Source of the DNA: Rickettsiales bacterium
GTDB lineage: Bacteria; Pseudomonadota; Alphaproteobacteria; Rickettsiales; UBA998
NCBI GenBank assembly: GCA_024304995.1
Contig: JAMWZD010000001.1
Span: forward strand, 705,472-769,471
Direction of reading: 5' to 3'
DNA length: 64,000 nt
Shown here in pieces: positions 16,388 through 26,749 of the stretch. The translations under genes and the position numbers were made by a program. The notes under the pieces are model-generated. The model did no database searches and was not told where the DNA came from. It was given only the letters and a program-made list of their open reading frames with translations. The first letter of the stretch is position 1. The number at the start of each line of letters is the position of its first letter.

Positions 16388-18853
16388 ATGAATACTCCAT
16401 ATTATAAGGTAAACAACGCTTTTCCATACGAAGGCTATTCTGATTTTTTCTACGGTAAAGAAAATATAGAGTTTTTTAATGTTGTACATGAATTTGAAAA
16501 AATTGACGATCATATACTTTATATCACGAGTGAACCTAACCGGTCTACATCCTACGTCCCTAATACCACCCATCACTACAAATTTGGGGCACAAACTCAT
16601 ACATCCAGCCCTATATTTTCAAATGAATTAAACAGTTTCTCATATAATGGGCATGTGGTCTTTGAAAATGGCATGGGTGATTATTATTTTTCAAGTGATT
16701 TCATCTTCGATGATGATACTTTTCCTCATATATTAAACTCCAACAAGTTTGCTACGTTTGAATTTGCAGATACTATTTTGTCACATAGAGACATTATAGA
16801 GCGCTTGGGAAGCGCCAAGACTAAAGAAGATTTTAGTGGCAGCAATATAAACGCCGAGATTATGCAATTTACTTTGGATAATATATTAAACACGCAAACA
16901 GGCAGTATCTATATTAATGATATTGCACTTGGTTCAGACAGCAATGATGTTCTTACCTATGAAGATGGTATTAACAACAAATTTACAAACGCCTTTTTTG
17001 GGTACGATGGAGATGACACTATTTATGGTAGCTCCGATGACTTAGTATATGCAGGTCAAGGGGATGATTTAGTTGTATTGTCTGGTGGTAGATATAATGA
17101 TGATGTAGATATCGTTATTTATAATATCGGCGATGGGAATGACACGATAGAACAATTTGCGCCAAAAGATACGATATTCTTTGGTGAGGGTATTGAACCA
17201 GATAATCTACTTATTGAAAGACCTAACTTACATGACCTCCAGGTTTCTCTTGGAAATAACCAATCTATTTTACTTAAAAATTTTTACAATACTCGTTTTA
17301 GGGGTGATGATAGCGGTGCATCGTATGATGCATATTTAAAGTTCGTCCATCATGACGCGATAAAACTCTATGATGTGATGCGGGAATTGACAATTGCCAC
17401 CCCTGAAAGCGGAGACACCATTTATGGCTATGGTGGTGGATTTGACCTACAGGTTGAAGGCGGTGGAGATGATTTGTTTATTCTTACATCACAAGGGTCT
17501 GATACTGTTAGCTATTCTCTTGGCGATGGAAATGACACGATAAATCTCAAAGAAGAAATACTAAGAGGTTACTTGCCTAATGGCGGTGTCATTATCAATC
17601 TTGATGATATTAATTTCGAAGACATTGATTTTGAGTTTGAGGAACATGACATAACAATGCATTTTGAAGATGGGGGTTCTCTCCTGATTGAAGATGCGAT
17701 GAATTATCCTGATTATTTTGATGAACCCAATTTTTATATTTATGCCGGGGAATCTTGGTATATTACGCCAAGCATCGTGGCTTTATACAATGAACATTTG
17801 AACAGTGAGGAAACTATGAAAAATCAAGTTATTGGCACCGAAGGTCGTGACACATTGCTTGCCACGGAAAATCCAGATTATTTTGATGGTCTCGGAGGAT
17901 TTAATATTGTTTCATACGAAAACAGCAACGCGGTGAAAATCAGTTTAATTGATAGCAGTCAAAATGGTCTTGATGCACAAGGTGATAAATATCATAATAT
18001 TGATCTCATTCGAGGTTCAGCTTTCAATGACCAGATAAAAGGAGATGCGCAACTAAATTTCTTAGATGGAATGGATGGTAATGACCAGATATTTGGTGGT
18101 GGTGGAAGAGACTTCATCGACGGAGGTTTTGGAGACGATGCCCTGTACGGGCAAAATGGTGATGATGAATTAAGCGATTTTTATGGAAATAATACGTTAG
18201 ATGGTGGTGCTGGAACAGATACCGCAGGGTTCTATGACAAAGAAACTTCCGTTTATATTGATCTTGCAAATCCTTACGAAGCGGAAGAAATTGCTGATAA
18301 TAATTTGTTACTTAACATAGAGAATATTATTGGTTCTTTAGCTAATGACACCATTAAAGGTGACAATAATAATAACAAGATCGATGGATATGAAGGTGAT
18401 GATTTTATACTGGGTCGTGGAGGAGACGACACGGTGTATTCTTATGATGGAAATGACACAATATATGGTCAATCTGGTAACGACAGCCTAATCTCAGTAT
18501 GGGGAGAAGATGTCCTAAATGGTGGTAGTGGTGCCGATACCTTAATAGCTGGAGACGGAGAAGCAACTTTAATCGGCGGAACAGGGAATGACGTTTTTTC
18601 ATTTCAGGCTCACAACTTTGCTCGCAACACCAAAGGCGTCATTATCTCAGATTATGAAGATGGTATAGATTTGATAAAACTACCTGATTATATTACAGCA
18701 ATTGATGATAACGGAATTTTAGAAGCAAATGATATTTTTATAAGATATCATGCTGCAATAGACACTACTTACGTTGAAGGGTTGAATTTCATTATTCATT
18801 TGAACGGTAACCACGTAGCTAACTTAGATGAAACCGACTTCGGTTTCGCCTAA
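16388..18853 (+). CDS. RTX calcium-binding protein, probably secreted by type I system
   Basis: 821 residues from ATG 16388. The first 190 residues are unassigned. After that, hemolysin-type nonapeptides (GGxGxDxLx) occur in several blocks: around residues 195-235, 370-385, and most densely 545-745 (for example FGGGGRDFIDGGFGDDALYGQNGDD). Between blocks are segments like YNIGDGNDTI...ILLKNFY, resembling the hemolysin-type repeat-related domain. The protein is very acidic, has no Sec signal, and ends in an aliphatic, acidic tail, all typical of type I secretion substrates. No transporter genes are in the window. The gene is markedly AT-rich compared with neighbours. Function (adhesin, enzyme or matrix protein) cannot be told. 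Confidence 0.85.
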   Translation: MNTPYYKVNNAFPYEGYSDFFYGKENIEFFNVVHEFEKIDDHILYITSEPNRSTSYVPNTTHHYKFGAQTHTSSPIFSNELNSFSYNGHVVFENGMGDYYFSSDFIFDDDTFPHILNSNKFATFEFADTILSHRDIIERLGSAKTKEDFSGSNINAEIMQFTLDNILNTQTGSIYINDIALGSDSNDVLTYEDGINNKFTNAFFGYDGDDTIYGSSDDLVYAGQGDDLVVLSGGRYNDDVDIVIYNIGDGNDTIEQFAPKDTIFFGEGIEPDNLLIERPNLHDLQVSLGNNQSILLKNFYNTRFRGDDSGASYDAYLKFVHHDAIKLYDVMRELTIATPESGDTIYGYGGGFDLQVEGGGDDLFILTSQGSDTVSYSLGDGNDTINLKEEILRGYLPNGGVIINLDDINFEDIDFEFEEHDITMHFEDGGSLLIEDAMNYPDYFDEPNFYIYAGESWYITPSIVALYNEHLNSEETMKNQVIGTEGRDTLLATENPDYFDGLGGFNIVSYENSNAVKISLIDSSQNGLDAQGDKYHNIDLIRGSAFNDQIKGDAQLNFLDGMDGNDQIFGGGGRDFIDGGFGDDALYGQNGDDELSDFYGNNTLDGGAGTDTAGFYDKETSVYIDLANPYEAEEIADNNLLLNIENIIGSLANDTIKGDNNNNKIDGYEGDDFILGRGGDDTVYSYDGNDTIYGQSGNDSLISVWGEDVLNGGSGADTLIAGDGEATLIGGTGNDVFSFQAHNFARNTKGVIISDYEDGIDLIKLPDYITAIDDNGILEANDIFIRYHAAIDTTYVEGLNFIIHLNGNHVANLDETDFGFA

Positions 18854-18931
18854 CCCAACACTTAATCATTGATTTTGCATACAGATGCGCCTAGTAAGAT
18901 TAGTCAATAATTTAATATGACTGAGACAACT

Positions 18932-20245
18932 ATGCGTATTCTGTTTGCCTTTTTTGCACTGTTTTTGAGTGTTTCTCTAATCTCCTCGCCTGCAAGCGCG
19001 CGGATTGAGATTGATATTACCAATCCAACATTTCAGCCGCTTCCGATTTCCATTCCCGCTTTTGCCGGGCAGGATGGTGAGAGTTCCAAGATCGGCAATG
19101 ATATTGCCAGAGTAGTTGCGGCGGATCTGGAGCGTTCGGGGCTGTTTAAAATTGTGGACCCACGCGCCTATATTGAAAATATCAATTATGGCACGGCAAC
19201 GCCCCGTTTTGCGGACTGGCGTCAGATTAATTCTGATGCACTGGTTGTCGGCAAAATTGAAAATCGTGGTTCAGGCAGTATGCAGGTGAAATTCCGCCTG
19301 TATGATGTGCAGGCAGAAGTGCAGGTGGCAGGGCGCCAGTTTGATGCATTCACCCGCAACTGGAGACGGATTGCGCATCTGGTCGCCGATGAGATTTACA
19401 AGCGTTTAACAGGCGAAGAGGGCTATTTTGATTCGCGGATTGTGTATGTTGCCGAAACAGGCTCACGCAAGGCGCGCATCAAACGTCTGGCGATTATGGA
19501 TCAGGACGGCGAAAACCAGAAATATCTGACAAATGGTCGTGATCTGGTGTTGACTCCGCGCTTTTCTCCAAACTCTCAGGAAATTCTGTATATGTCCTAT
19601 AAAGGCGGTGTGCCACGTGTATATCTGCGGGATTTGCAGACAGGTCGTGAAGAATCGCTCGGTCAGTTTGAAGGCATGTCCTTTGCGCCACGCTTCAATA
19701 ATGATGGCAACCGCATGGTGATGTCGATTGCGAAGGAAGGTACAACCAACATCTATGAGATGGATCTGCGTTCTCGTCGTTTGCGTCAGCTCACGCGCTC
19801 CCCTGCGATTGACACCTCCCCGTCTTATTCACCTGATGGAAACCAGATTGTATTTACGTCTGACCGTGGCGGAAAACAGGCACTATATGTAATGGGTGCG
19901 AATGGGGCATCAGTGCGCCGCATCAGCTTTGGTGACGGAGCCTATTCTGCGCCTGTATGGTCTCCACGTGGTGATCTGATTGCCTTCACAAAACAAACGC
20001 GCGGACGCTTCTATATTGGCGTGATGCGCCCCGATGGCAGCGGTGAACGTTTGCTCACTGAAAGCTGGCTGGATGAAGGGCCGACATGGTCTCCCAATGG
20101 GCGTGTTATCATGTTCATGCGTCAGGCAAGCGGTGGCTCACGCAACCAGCTTTACTCGGTGGATGTAACGGGTCGTAACCTGCGCCGCGTGCCAACAGCA
20201 ACGGATGCGTCAGACCCTGCATGGTCGCCATTGTTGCCAATTTAA
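18932..20245 (+). CDS. tolB: Tol-Pal system beta-propeller protein TolB
   Basis: Periplasmic protein of the Tol-Pal machine, which constricts the outer membrane at division and binds Pal. About 437 residues from ATG 18932: signal peptide (about 1-23, ending PASA), an N-terminal alpha/beta domain, then a six-bladed propeller with repeated S.DG..I.F.S.R.G motifs ([22 protein letters not shown] and similar). An in-frame ATG at 18917 would put five extra residues before the signal. pal and cpoB follow, but tolQ, tolR and tolA are not in the window; the RTX gene sits in their usual place. Confidence 0.96.
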   Translation: MRILFAFFALFLSVSLISSPASARIEIDITNPTFQPLPISIPAFAGQDGESSKIGNDIARVVAADLERSGLFKIVDPRAYIENINYGTATPRFADWRQINSDALVVGKIENRGSGSMQVKFRLYDVQAEVQVAGRQFDAFTRNWRRIAHLVADEIYKRLTGEEGYFDSRIVYVAETGSRKARIKRLAIMDQDGENQKYLTNGRDLVLTPRFSPNSQEILYMSYKGGVPRVYLRDLQTGREESLGQFEGMSFAPRFNNDGNRMVMSIAKEGTTNIYEMDLRSRRLRQLTRSPAIDTSPSYSPDGNQIVFTSDRGGKQALYVMGANGASVRRISFGDGAYSAPVWSPRGDLIAFTKQTRGRFYIGVMRPDGSGERLLTESWLDEGPTWSPNGRVIMFMRQASGGSRNQLYSVDVTGRNLRRVPTATDASDPAWSPLLPI

Positions 20246-20365
20246 CACGTTTTAACATTGGGTGCATAGCTAGTGAAACTATTGCAGTTTTTACGCACTA
20301 TTTTCTTGCTATAAAACCCAAAAAACCTGTAGATGATAACAGCTTATTATATAAAGAGGTAAAAC

Positions 20366-20872
20366 ATGAATAATATTCTAAAATTTGGTTCCGTGCTGTC
20401 TTGCGTTTTTTTCCTTGCAGCGTGCGAAACCCCATATGATGAAACTGACACTACGTATAATCCTGAAGATGGATCTGGCGTAACTGGAGATTCTGGTTAC
20501 CCAACAGATGGTCCAGGTTCTGAAGGTGACTTCGTGAACAATGTTGGCGATCGCGTATATTACGCTACTGACAGTTCTGTAGTAACCGCTGAAGGTCGCG
20601 CTACATTGCAACGTCAGGCTGCCTGGCTGAACAAATACAGCAACATCAATGTTGTTGTTGAAGGTCATGCGGATGAGCGCGGTACTCGTGAGTACAACTT
20701 AGCTCTTGGTGAGCGTCGCGCTAATGCTGCGAAAAACGTTCTGATTGCAGCTGGTGTTGCACCATCTCGCATCACTACCATCACTTACGGTAAAGAACGT
20801 CCAGCAGTATTGGGCAGCAATGCTCAGGCATGGGCTCAGAACCGTCGTGCTGTAACTGTATTGGCGCGTTAA
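20366..20872 (+). CDS. pal: Peptidoglycan-associated lipoprotein Pal
   Basis: Outer-membrane lipoprotein that anchors the membrane to peptidoglycan and binds TolB. 168 residues: lipoprotein signal ending in the lipobox LAAC (lipidated Cys about residue 20), an acidic Gly/Thr-rich linker, and an OmpA-like domain with the peptidoglycan-binding stretch VVEGHADERGTREYNLALGERRA. A good ribosome binding site (AGAGGT) precedes ATG 20366. The 120-base gap after tolB and a strong terminator after pal suggest it can be transcribed alone at high level. Confidence 0.97.
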   Translation: MNNILKFGSVLSCVFFLAACETPYDETDTTYNPEDGSGVTGDSGYPTDGPGSEGDFVNNVGDRVYYATDSSVVTAEGRATLQRQAAWLNKYSNINVVVEGHADERGTREYNLALGERRANAAKNVLIAAGVAPSRITTITYGKERPAVLGSNAQAWAQNRRAVTVLAR

Positions 20873-20895
20873 TTTAACCGCATCCATACATTTTA

Positions 20896-20933
20896 AACGC
20901 CAGTCATATTTATATTATGGCTGGCGTTTTTTT
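20896..20933 (+). terminator. Rho-independent terminator after pal
   Basis: A 12-bp stem with one G-T pair, AACGCCAGTCAT at 20896-20907 and ATGGCTGGCGTT at 20917-20928, with a 9-base loop, followed by a T run to 20933. Confidence 0.92.
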
Positions 20934-21036
20934 ATGCGGCGATAGACAGTAAAACCATTTTTTTATGGATTTTCCGTTTGCTGACGTGCTAGCAACAATA
21001 TCAAGATTAAAACTAATTACTTCAAAGGTGACATAG

Positions 21037-21972
21037 ATGCGCATTATTTCCTCCCTTGCTTTGACCGCACTGTTATTTACATCTGCCACAGCAGATGCTC
21101 AACGTTACATGCCCAATCTGGATGAGCGTCTGAGCAATCTGGAAGCCTCTGTTCGCAACCTCAAATCTGGCAGCGGAGCCACCGCTTCCCCTGCAGGGCT
21201 TGCACAGATTCAGACAGACATTGCACGCATGGAAGAAGAACTTCGCCGTCTGCGCGGTGCGACTGAAGAAAACCGACACGCGATTACGCAACTGCGCATG
21301 GAAATGAAGCGCACCTCTGAAGATTACGAATTCCGCTTTAATGAGCTGGAAGGAAATTCGCTTTCAACAGGCACTCCTGAAGCGGTGGAAGCCCCTGCAG
21401 TTGCACCTGCTGTGAAAGCAGCGCCAGCAGCAAAGGAACTGCCTTTCACCAAACCAGCACAAAGCCCAGAACAAAGTGAAGACCCTGTAGGCGATATTAT
21501 CGAAAATTCAGACAGTGACGATGCATATGTGTCCCCCGCTGCCCCTGAAGAAAATGACACATCACCACAGGTGAACAATTTCACCAATGCCCGTGAACAT
21601 TATAATTATGCCGTCTCCCTCGTGCGTGACAAGCGCTATGACCGCGCACGTGACAGCCTGCAATCCTTCTTAAAACAACATGGCGAAGACCGTCTGGCAG
21701 GCAACGCTCATTACTGGCTGGGCGAAACCTATTACGTGAGAAGCGATTTCCCGTCTGCAGCAGATGAATTTCGCCGCGGATTTGAAGTGCAGCCAGAAGG
21801 CATTAAAGCGCCTGACAATCTGTATAAATTATCAAAGTCTTTAATTAATATGGGCAAAACGGATCAGGCATGTGTGGTGCTGGCGCAAATTCAGAAACGC
21901 TACAAATCCCGCAACCCTGAAGTGGCAGGACTGGCGTTTGAAACGGAAAAAAACGCAGGCTGCGACAATTAA
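21037..21972 (+). CDS. cpoB: Cell division coordinator CpoB (YbgF)
   Basis: Periplasmic partner of TolA that links outer-membrane constriction with peptidoglycan synthesis. 311 residues: signal peptide (1-21, ending ATADA), a trimerising coiled coil (about 22-110), a Pro/Ala-rich acidic linker (about 115-185) and TPR repeats in the C-terminal third (AREHYNYAVSLVRDKRYDRA, then HYWLGETYYVRSDFPSAA). A clear ribosome binding site (AAGGTGA) precedes ATG 21037. Its position after pal is the usual one, although the pal terminator separates them. Confidence 0.94.
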   Translation: MRIISSLALTALLFTSATADAQRYMPNLDERLSNLEASVRNLKSGSGATASPAGLAQIQTDIARMEEELRRLRGATEENRHAITQLRMEMKRTSEDYEFRFNELEGNSLSTGTPEAVEAPAVAPAVKAAPAAKELPFTKPAQSPEQSEDPVGDIIENSDSDDAYVSPAAPEENDTSPQVNNFTNAREHYNYAVSLVRDKRYDRARDSLQSFLKQHGEDRLAGNAHYWLGETYYVRSDFPSAADEFRRGFEVQPEGIKAPDNLYKLSKSLINMGKTDQACVVLAQIQKRYKSRNPEVAGLAFETEKNAGCDN

Positions 21973-22013
21973 ACCGTGCAGAACGGGTAGCCTGTAACCC
22001 GCACGTTTACCTA

Positions 22014-22268
22014 TCAGCTATCAAAACTTTCTGGCACACATTCCAGCTTGGCAATGCGGGGTTCCTGATCCGCTTTGCCTGACCAGTAAAATGCGACTCG
22101 GCAGACCATTTTCTGCCCGTCAATATCAAAGTGACGCTCAAATATATCAGCGCCGAGGCAGGCTGCATCTTTTGCTTCGCGCACCCAATCTATAAAATCA
22201 TCGCCAGAATACACGCGGTCACGTGGGTTGCTGGCTAATGATGGGGTAATCGGTGTGCGTCTGGTCAT
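22014..22268 (-). CDS. Small unknown soluble protein
   Basis: 84 residues, mixed charge, with one or two Cys (AACLGAD, MVCRVAF) and no membrane segment. It lies between the converging cpoB and the divergent dxs, so it is a single-gene unit. I do not recognise the family. Codon use and composition resemble neighbouring genes, which supports it being real. Confidence 0.55.
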   Translation of the reverse strand: MTRRTPITPSLASNPRDRVYSGDDFIDWVREAKDAACLGADIFERHFDIDGQKMVCRVAFYWSGKADQEPRIAKLECVPESFDS

Positions 22269-22427
22269 GTGAAAAAGCTACCACGCAAAGGTTACTGATA
22301 CGTTAAAATATATACCGCTTTGCATTTGGGGGGATGCAGTGTTAGAGCGCTGCATATACACTTCTTCTTTGAAGCGTGGCGCAGCGAAATGCTTGCAAGG
22401 AAGATGACAAGGCTTTACAAACAATGC

Positions 22428-24335
22428 ATGACTAACGCTGCCGCCTCCGCCACTCCTTCCACCCCATTACTGGACACCATCACCAATATCCACCGCTTGC
22501 GGGCAATAGACGATGCCTCTTTGCCCAGACTTGCGGCGGAATTGCGCGACGAGCTGATTCATTGTGTCTCACAAACTGGTGGGCATTTAGGGCCAGGGCT
22601 TGGCGTAGTAGAACTTACCATCGCGCTGCATCATGTGTTCAACACCCCAGTTGATAAAGTCATCTGGGATGTGGGGCATCAGGCATATCCGCATAAAATC
22701 CTTACTGGCAGGCGTGACAAAATGCATACACTCCGCAAAGAAGGTGGTTTGTCAGGCTTTTGCAAACGCTCGGAAAGCGAATTTGATGCCTTTGGCGCAG
22801 GACATAGCTCCACTTCCATTTCGGCTGGCTTGGGCATGGCAGTCGCGCGGGATATGCAAGGGCAAGACCATGATGTGATTGCCGTGATCGGTGACGGTGC
22901 AATGAGCGCGGGCATGGCATATGAAGCGCTGAACAATGCGGGTGCATTGGATTCGCGCTTAATCATCATTTTGAATGATAATGAAATGTCCATTGCCCCT
23001 GCGGTGGGCGCGATGAGCGGGCATTTGTCACACCTTGCCACCTCGCGGACGTATAATCACTTTCGCTCCATCAGCAAACATGTCGCAGACCGCCTGCCCC
23101 ACCCGCTGCGAGACGCTGCCAAACGCGCAGAGACCTATGCCCGTACCGTGGGCGTTGGCGGTGGTTCGATTTTTGAAGAACTCGGCATGTATTATATCGG
23201 TCCTGTGGACGGGCATGATTTTGACCATTTGCTGCCCGTGTTACGCAACCTGAAAAACAAACCACATGATGGCCCTGTGCTGGTGCATGTGGTGACGAAA
23301 AAAGGCAAAGGCTTCCGCGCGGCAGAAACCAACCATGAAAAATATCATGGCGTGAGTAGTTTTGACAAAGACTCTGGCAAGCAGAACAAAAAAACTGCTG
23401 CCGCACCAAGCTATACGTCTGTTTTTGCGCAAAGCCTGATTCACGAAGCAGATCGCAATGAAAAGATCGTAGCGATTACGGCCGCCATGCCGTCTGGCAC
23501 GGGGCTGGATGCATTTGCAAAGGCGCACCCGAAGCGCAGTTTTGATGTAGGGATTGCCGAACAACACGCAGTGACCTTTGCCGCAGGGTTGGCAGCGGAA
23601 GGCATGTCACCCTTTGTAGCGATTTATTCCACCTTCCTGCAACGTGCCTATGACCAGATTGTGCATGATGTGGCGATTCAGAATCTGCCTGTGAGATTTG
23701 CGATAGACCGTGCGGGACTAGTTGGCGCAGATGGTGCGACCCATGCTGGCATGTTTGATATTGCATATCTTGCCACCCTGCCCAACATGGTGGTGATGGC
23801 AGCCGCAGATGAAGCTGAACTTGTGCATATGGTGCATACGGCAGCATTGCATAACTCCTCCCCCATCTCCTTTCGTTACCCTCGCGGAGAAGGCACAGGC
23901 GCGGAATTGCCACATACCCCACAAGCCTTGGAGATTGGCAAAGGCAGAATGATTACGCACCCCAAAGACGCGACAATCGCCATTTTCAATTTCGGTGCGC
24001 GGTTAAACGCCTGCAAAGCCGCGTTGGAAACGTTGGATGTTCCCGTCACACTGGCAGATGCGCGTTTTGCCAAACCGATTGACGCAGAGATGCTTGCAGA
24101 GTTGCTGGACACACATGACCACATCGTCACCATTGAAGAAGGTGTGTGTGGTGGCTTCAACACACAAGTGCTGAAAGCGGCTGCGGAGATTAATCAGAGC
24201 CAGTTACACAAAATTCACTGCCTTACCCTGCCCGACCGTTTCCAGCATCACGCAGATGCAGAACGCATGTATGGCGATGCAGGGTTAGATGCCGAAGCGA
24301 TTGCAAAAACCGTTCAATCATTGATAGCAACTTAA
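22428..24335 (+). CDS. dxs: 1-deoxy-D-xylulose-5-phosphate synthase
   Basis: Thiamine-diphosphate enzyme that condenses pyruvate and glyceraldehyde 3-phosphate, the first step of the MEP isoprenoid pathway. About 635 residues from ATG 22428, matching the family length. Visible motifs: [16 protein letters not shown], the ThDP/Mg site [31 protein letters not shown], and [18 protein letters not shown] with the catalytic Glu. The frame extends upstream to 22320 but those residues do not fit the family. Alone on this strand; xseB and ispA, frequent neighbours elsewhere, are absent. Confidence 0.96.
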   Translation: MTNAAASATPSTPLLDTITNIHRLRAIDDASLPRLAAELRDELIHCVSQTGGHLGPGLGVVELTIALHHVFNTPVDKVIWDVGHQAYPHKILTGRRDKMHTLRKEGGLSGFCKRSESEFDAFGAGHSSTSISAGLGMAVARDMQGQDHDVIAVIGDGAMSAGMAYEALNNAGALDSRLIIILNDNEMSIAPAVGAMSGHLSHLATSRTYNHFRSISKHVADRLPHPLRDAAKRAETYARTVGVGGGSIFEELGMYYIGPVDGHDFDHLLPVLRNLKNKPHDGPVLVHVVTKKGKGFRAAETNHEKYHGVSSFDKDSGKQNKKTAAAPSYTSVFAQSLIHEADRNEKIVAITAAMPSGTGLDAFAKAHPKRSFDVGIAEQHAVTFAAGLAAEGMSPFVAIYSTFLQRAYDQIVHDVAIQNLPVRFAIDRAGLVGADGATHAGMFDIAYLATLPNMVVMAAADEAELVHMVHTAALHNSSPISFRYPRGEGTGAELPHTPQALEIGKGRMITHPKDATIAIFNFGARLNACKAALETLDVPVTLADARFAKPIDAEMLAELLDTHDHIVTIEEGVCGGFNTQVLKAAAEINQSQLHKIHCLTLPDRFQHHADAERMYGDAGLDAEAIAKTVQSLIAT

Positions 24336-24355
24336 TCTATTATTATATAGCTAAT

Positions 24356-24808
24356 ATGAAATACGCATTTTACATCGGACTTCCCCTCTTACTCCTCATC
24401 ATGATTATGACCGCCAAAGCAGAAGACACGCCAAATTCATTGCTGGAATCACATCTATGGGAAGATCGGGTGGTGATGCTGTTTGCTGAAGATGAAACGA
24501 ATGATGATTATATTCAACAGCGTGAAGCATTGAAGGACGCACAATCCGCGCTGCAGGAACGTGACATTGTTGTGTATGATATAGTACGATACAGCCACGC
24601 AAAACAGGACAATGCCATTTTGCCGCATGTGTCTGCCACCACTTTTTTTGATGCGTTCAAAAATGAAACAGATAATTCTGATTTTACCTTATTGTTAATC
24701 GGCAAAGATGGCGAGATTAAACGCACCGAGCATGATTATACTGCACCAAATAGCTTATTTTCTCAAATTGATGCTATGCCCATGCGGCAACGTGAGATGA
24801 AAAAATAA
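24356..24808 (+). CDS. DUF4174 domain protein, exported
   Basis: 150 residues: signal peptide (about 1-22) then a domain with a thioredoxin-like pattern (LLESHLWEDRVVMLFA ... FTLLLIGKDGEIKRTEHDY ... SLFSQIDAMPMRQREMKK), which fits DUF4174. The ending DGMPMR.xEM-like motif is characteristic of that family. The function is unknown and no CxxC is present. It follows dxs after 20 bases and is followed by a 110-base gap before the pel cluster. Confidence 0.75.
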   Translation: MKYAFYIGLPLLLLIMIMTAKAEDTPNSLLESHLWEDRVVMLFAEDETNDDYIQQREALKDAQSALQERDIVVYDIVRYSHAKQDNAILPHVSATTFFDAFKNETDNSDFTLLLIGKDGEIKRTEHDYTAPNSLFSQIDAMPMRQREMKK

Positions 24809-24918
24809 ACCTGATTTTCATCTTTCGCGGTTTGCTGTTTGCGCTATCAGCGTTTGTGCATTAAATCCTGTGAAATATAGGTTAAATAGAGTATTATCAC
24901 TCTCGAACAGGAAATTAT

Positions 24919-25887
24919 ATGCATTACATTGTGACAGGCGGCGCTGGCTTTATAGGACATCATTTATGTGACCGTCTGCATCAGATGGGACATAGAGTTA
25001 CCATCATAGATAATTTCTCTACAGGAAAGGCTGAAAACATCCATCCTGATTCCATCGTGCTTGAGGGGGATGCAGCAGATGCAACCTTAGTACAAGGCGC
25101 AGTGAATCAATGTGATGGCGTATTTCATCTGGCTGCCATTGCTTCTGTTGATATGAGCCGCACTCACTGGCGCGAAACAACCCATGCGAATTTGATGGCA
25201 ACAGTTACTTTGCTGGACGCTATCAGCAAGCGCACCATTCCTGTGCCTTTTATTTATGCGTCCTCGGCTGCCATCTATGGTGATAATGATGCGATGCCAC
25301 TTAAAGAAACTGAAGTAGCACGACCGCTGACAGCTTATGGTGCAGATAAATTTGCATCTGAATGTCATGCAAAGGTCGGTACATTAATTCATCAGATTCC
25401 AAGCGCAGGGATGCGATTTTTTAATGTATATGGCGAACGGCAAGACCCCCATTCCCCGTACTCTGGCGTAATTTCCATATTTGCCCATCGGCTGCTGAAC
25501 CGTCAGCCCATCACCATTAATGGAGATGGCAATCAAAGCCGAGACTTTGTGTATGTGGGAGATGTGGTGACGCATTTAATGGCTGCAATGGCACGTTGCC
25601 ATAGTGACAGCGTCGCTAATCATTATATTTTCAATGTCTGCCGAAATCAGTCTGTCACCATTAATGATCTTGCCAGAACATTAGCGGATATCTGCAAGGT
25701 AGAGTTTAACCCACTATATGGCGCGGCGCGTTCAGGCGATATATATTGCTCTTTAGGCAGCAATGACTTTGCCAAAAACACATTATTATGCAATGCAGAA
25801 ACGGAACTGCATGACGGGCTTTCCAGAGTCATTTCATGGCTTAAAGCTGACGCACCTGAAACAACTACGCGATATCAAAATGCATAG
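24919..25887 (+). CDS. NAD-dependent sugar epimerase at head of pel operon (PelX-like)
   Basis: 322-residue extended short-chain dehydrogenase: NAD-binding GGAGFIGHHL at 7-16, catalytic YGADK (Tyr/Lys pair) near residue 140, and the epimerase-type RDFVYVGDVV. By context it most likely converts UDP-GlcNAc to UDP-GalNAc, the sugar donor of Pel, as PelX does in some pseudomonads; sequence alone cannot distinguish this from UDP-glucose 4-epimerase. A good ribosome binding site (AGGAAA) precedes the ATG. The stop overlaps the next gene by 8 bases, linking it to the pel genes. Confidence 0.85.
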   Translation: MHYIVTGGAGFIGHHLCDRLHQMGHRVTIIDNFSTGKAENIHPDSIVLEGDAADATLVQGAVNQCDGVFHLAAIASVDMSRTHWRETTHANLMATVTLLDAISKRTIPVPFIYASSAAIYGDNDAMPLKETEVARPLTAYGADKFASECHAKVGTLIHQIPSAGMRFFNVYGERQDPHSPYSGVISIFAHRLLNRQPITINGDGNQSRDFVYVGDVVTHLMAAMARCHSDSVANHYIFNVCRNQSVTINDLARTLADICKVEFNPLYGAARSGDIYCSLGSNDFAKNTLLCNAETELHDGLSRVISWLKADAPETTTRYQNA

Positions 25888-26749
25888 ATTACCTATTATG
25901 ATCATCACTTTTTTTGCCTTGCTGGCAGCTGCAACGGGCGTTACACGTGCAGAAAATGATATGCGCTATATTCAGGATGAACAAAAATGGATCGCTTATT
26001 ATGCCAATGACGAAGAATCCACTGCATTTAAGGATTATGATATTATCATTTTTGACCGTGACAAACATCCCTCACTAAAAAACCTTCAGTCACGCGGTGC
26101 AGTGATCTTTGGTTATGTCAGCCTGGCAGAGGCGGAGAAGGATCGCGCAGATTATGAGCAGGTGAAACAATTCATGCTTCCTCAGGAAGAAAACCCTCAG
26201 TGGAAAGGACATTATGCGATTGATGTGCGCAAACCCGAATGGACAAAATATATTATTGAAAATATTATTCCTGATATTCTGGAACAGGGGTTTGACGGAG
26301 TATTTCTTGATACGCTGGATCGCGCTGAAGATCTGGAACGCAAAAACCCTAAGCAATATAGCGGTATGATCAAAGCAGCGCAAAATATGATTCGCACTAT
26401 TCGTTATCATTATCCAAATCTGAAAATTATGACAAATCGTGGCTTTGCAATTCTCCCTGATATTCTGCTGGATATTGACTATATGCTGGTGGAGAGCATT
26501 CTGGTGGATTATGACAGAAATGAAGGCGATCATCATTTTTTTCCAGACAGTACGTATGATCAACTGGTTGAAACAGTCAGCGCTTTCAGAAGCAAAGCAC
26601 CCCATATAAAAATATTATCGCTGGATTACTGGGACATGGAGGATGAAGAGACTGTAAAAACAATCTATGACAGGCAACGCACGCAAGGATTTCTGCCCTA
26701 CGTCACTTCTATTGAATTAAACAGAATTCATGAGGAGCCACGGTCATGA
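25880..26749 (+). CDS. pelA: Pel glycoside hydrolase, N-terminal half of PelA as a separate protein
   Basis: Exported TIM-barrel glycosidase of the GH114/GH166 type that would cleave alpha-1,4-galactosaminoglycan (Pel). 289 residues from ATG 25880: signal peptide (1-24), then IAYYANDE, GYVSLAEAEKDR (Glu about 84) and the barrel's FDGVFLDTLD (Asp 144/147), with a later MLVESIL acidic strand. In Pseudomonas PelA this domain is fused to the deacetylase; here it ends and an ATGA overlap starts the deacetylase gene. The ATG was chosen because it begins a good signal peptide and overlaps the epimerase stop. Confidence 0.88.
   Translation: MHRLPIMIITFFALLAAATGVTRAENDMRYIQDEQKWIAYYANDEESTAFKDYDIIIFDRDKHPSLKNLQSRGAVIFGYVSLAEAEKDRADYEQVKQFMLPQEENPQWKGHYAIDVRKPEWTKYIIENIIPDILEQGFDGVFLDTLDRAEDLERKNPKQYSGMIKAAQNMIRTIRYHYPNLKIMTNRGFAILPDILLDIDYMLVESILVDYDRNEGDHHFFPDSTYDQLVETVSAFRSKAPHIKILSLDYWDMEDEETVKTIYDRQRTQGFLPYVTSIELNRIHEEPRS

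Noticed and set aside
22333-22354. 8-bp hairpin (one G-T pair) in the dxs leader
   Set aside because: Short and without a T run or riboswitch-like conserved core; dxs is not preceded by a recognisable thiamine riboswitch.
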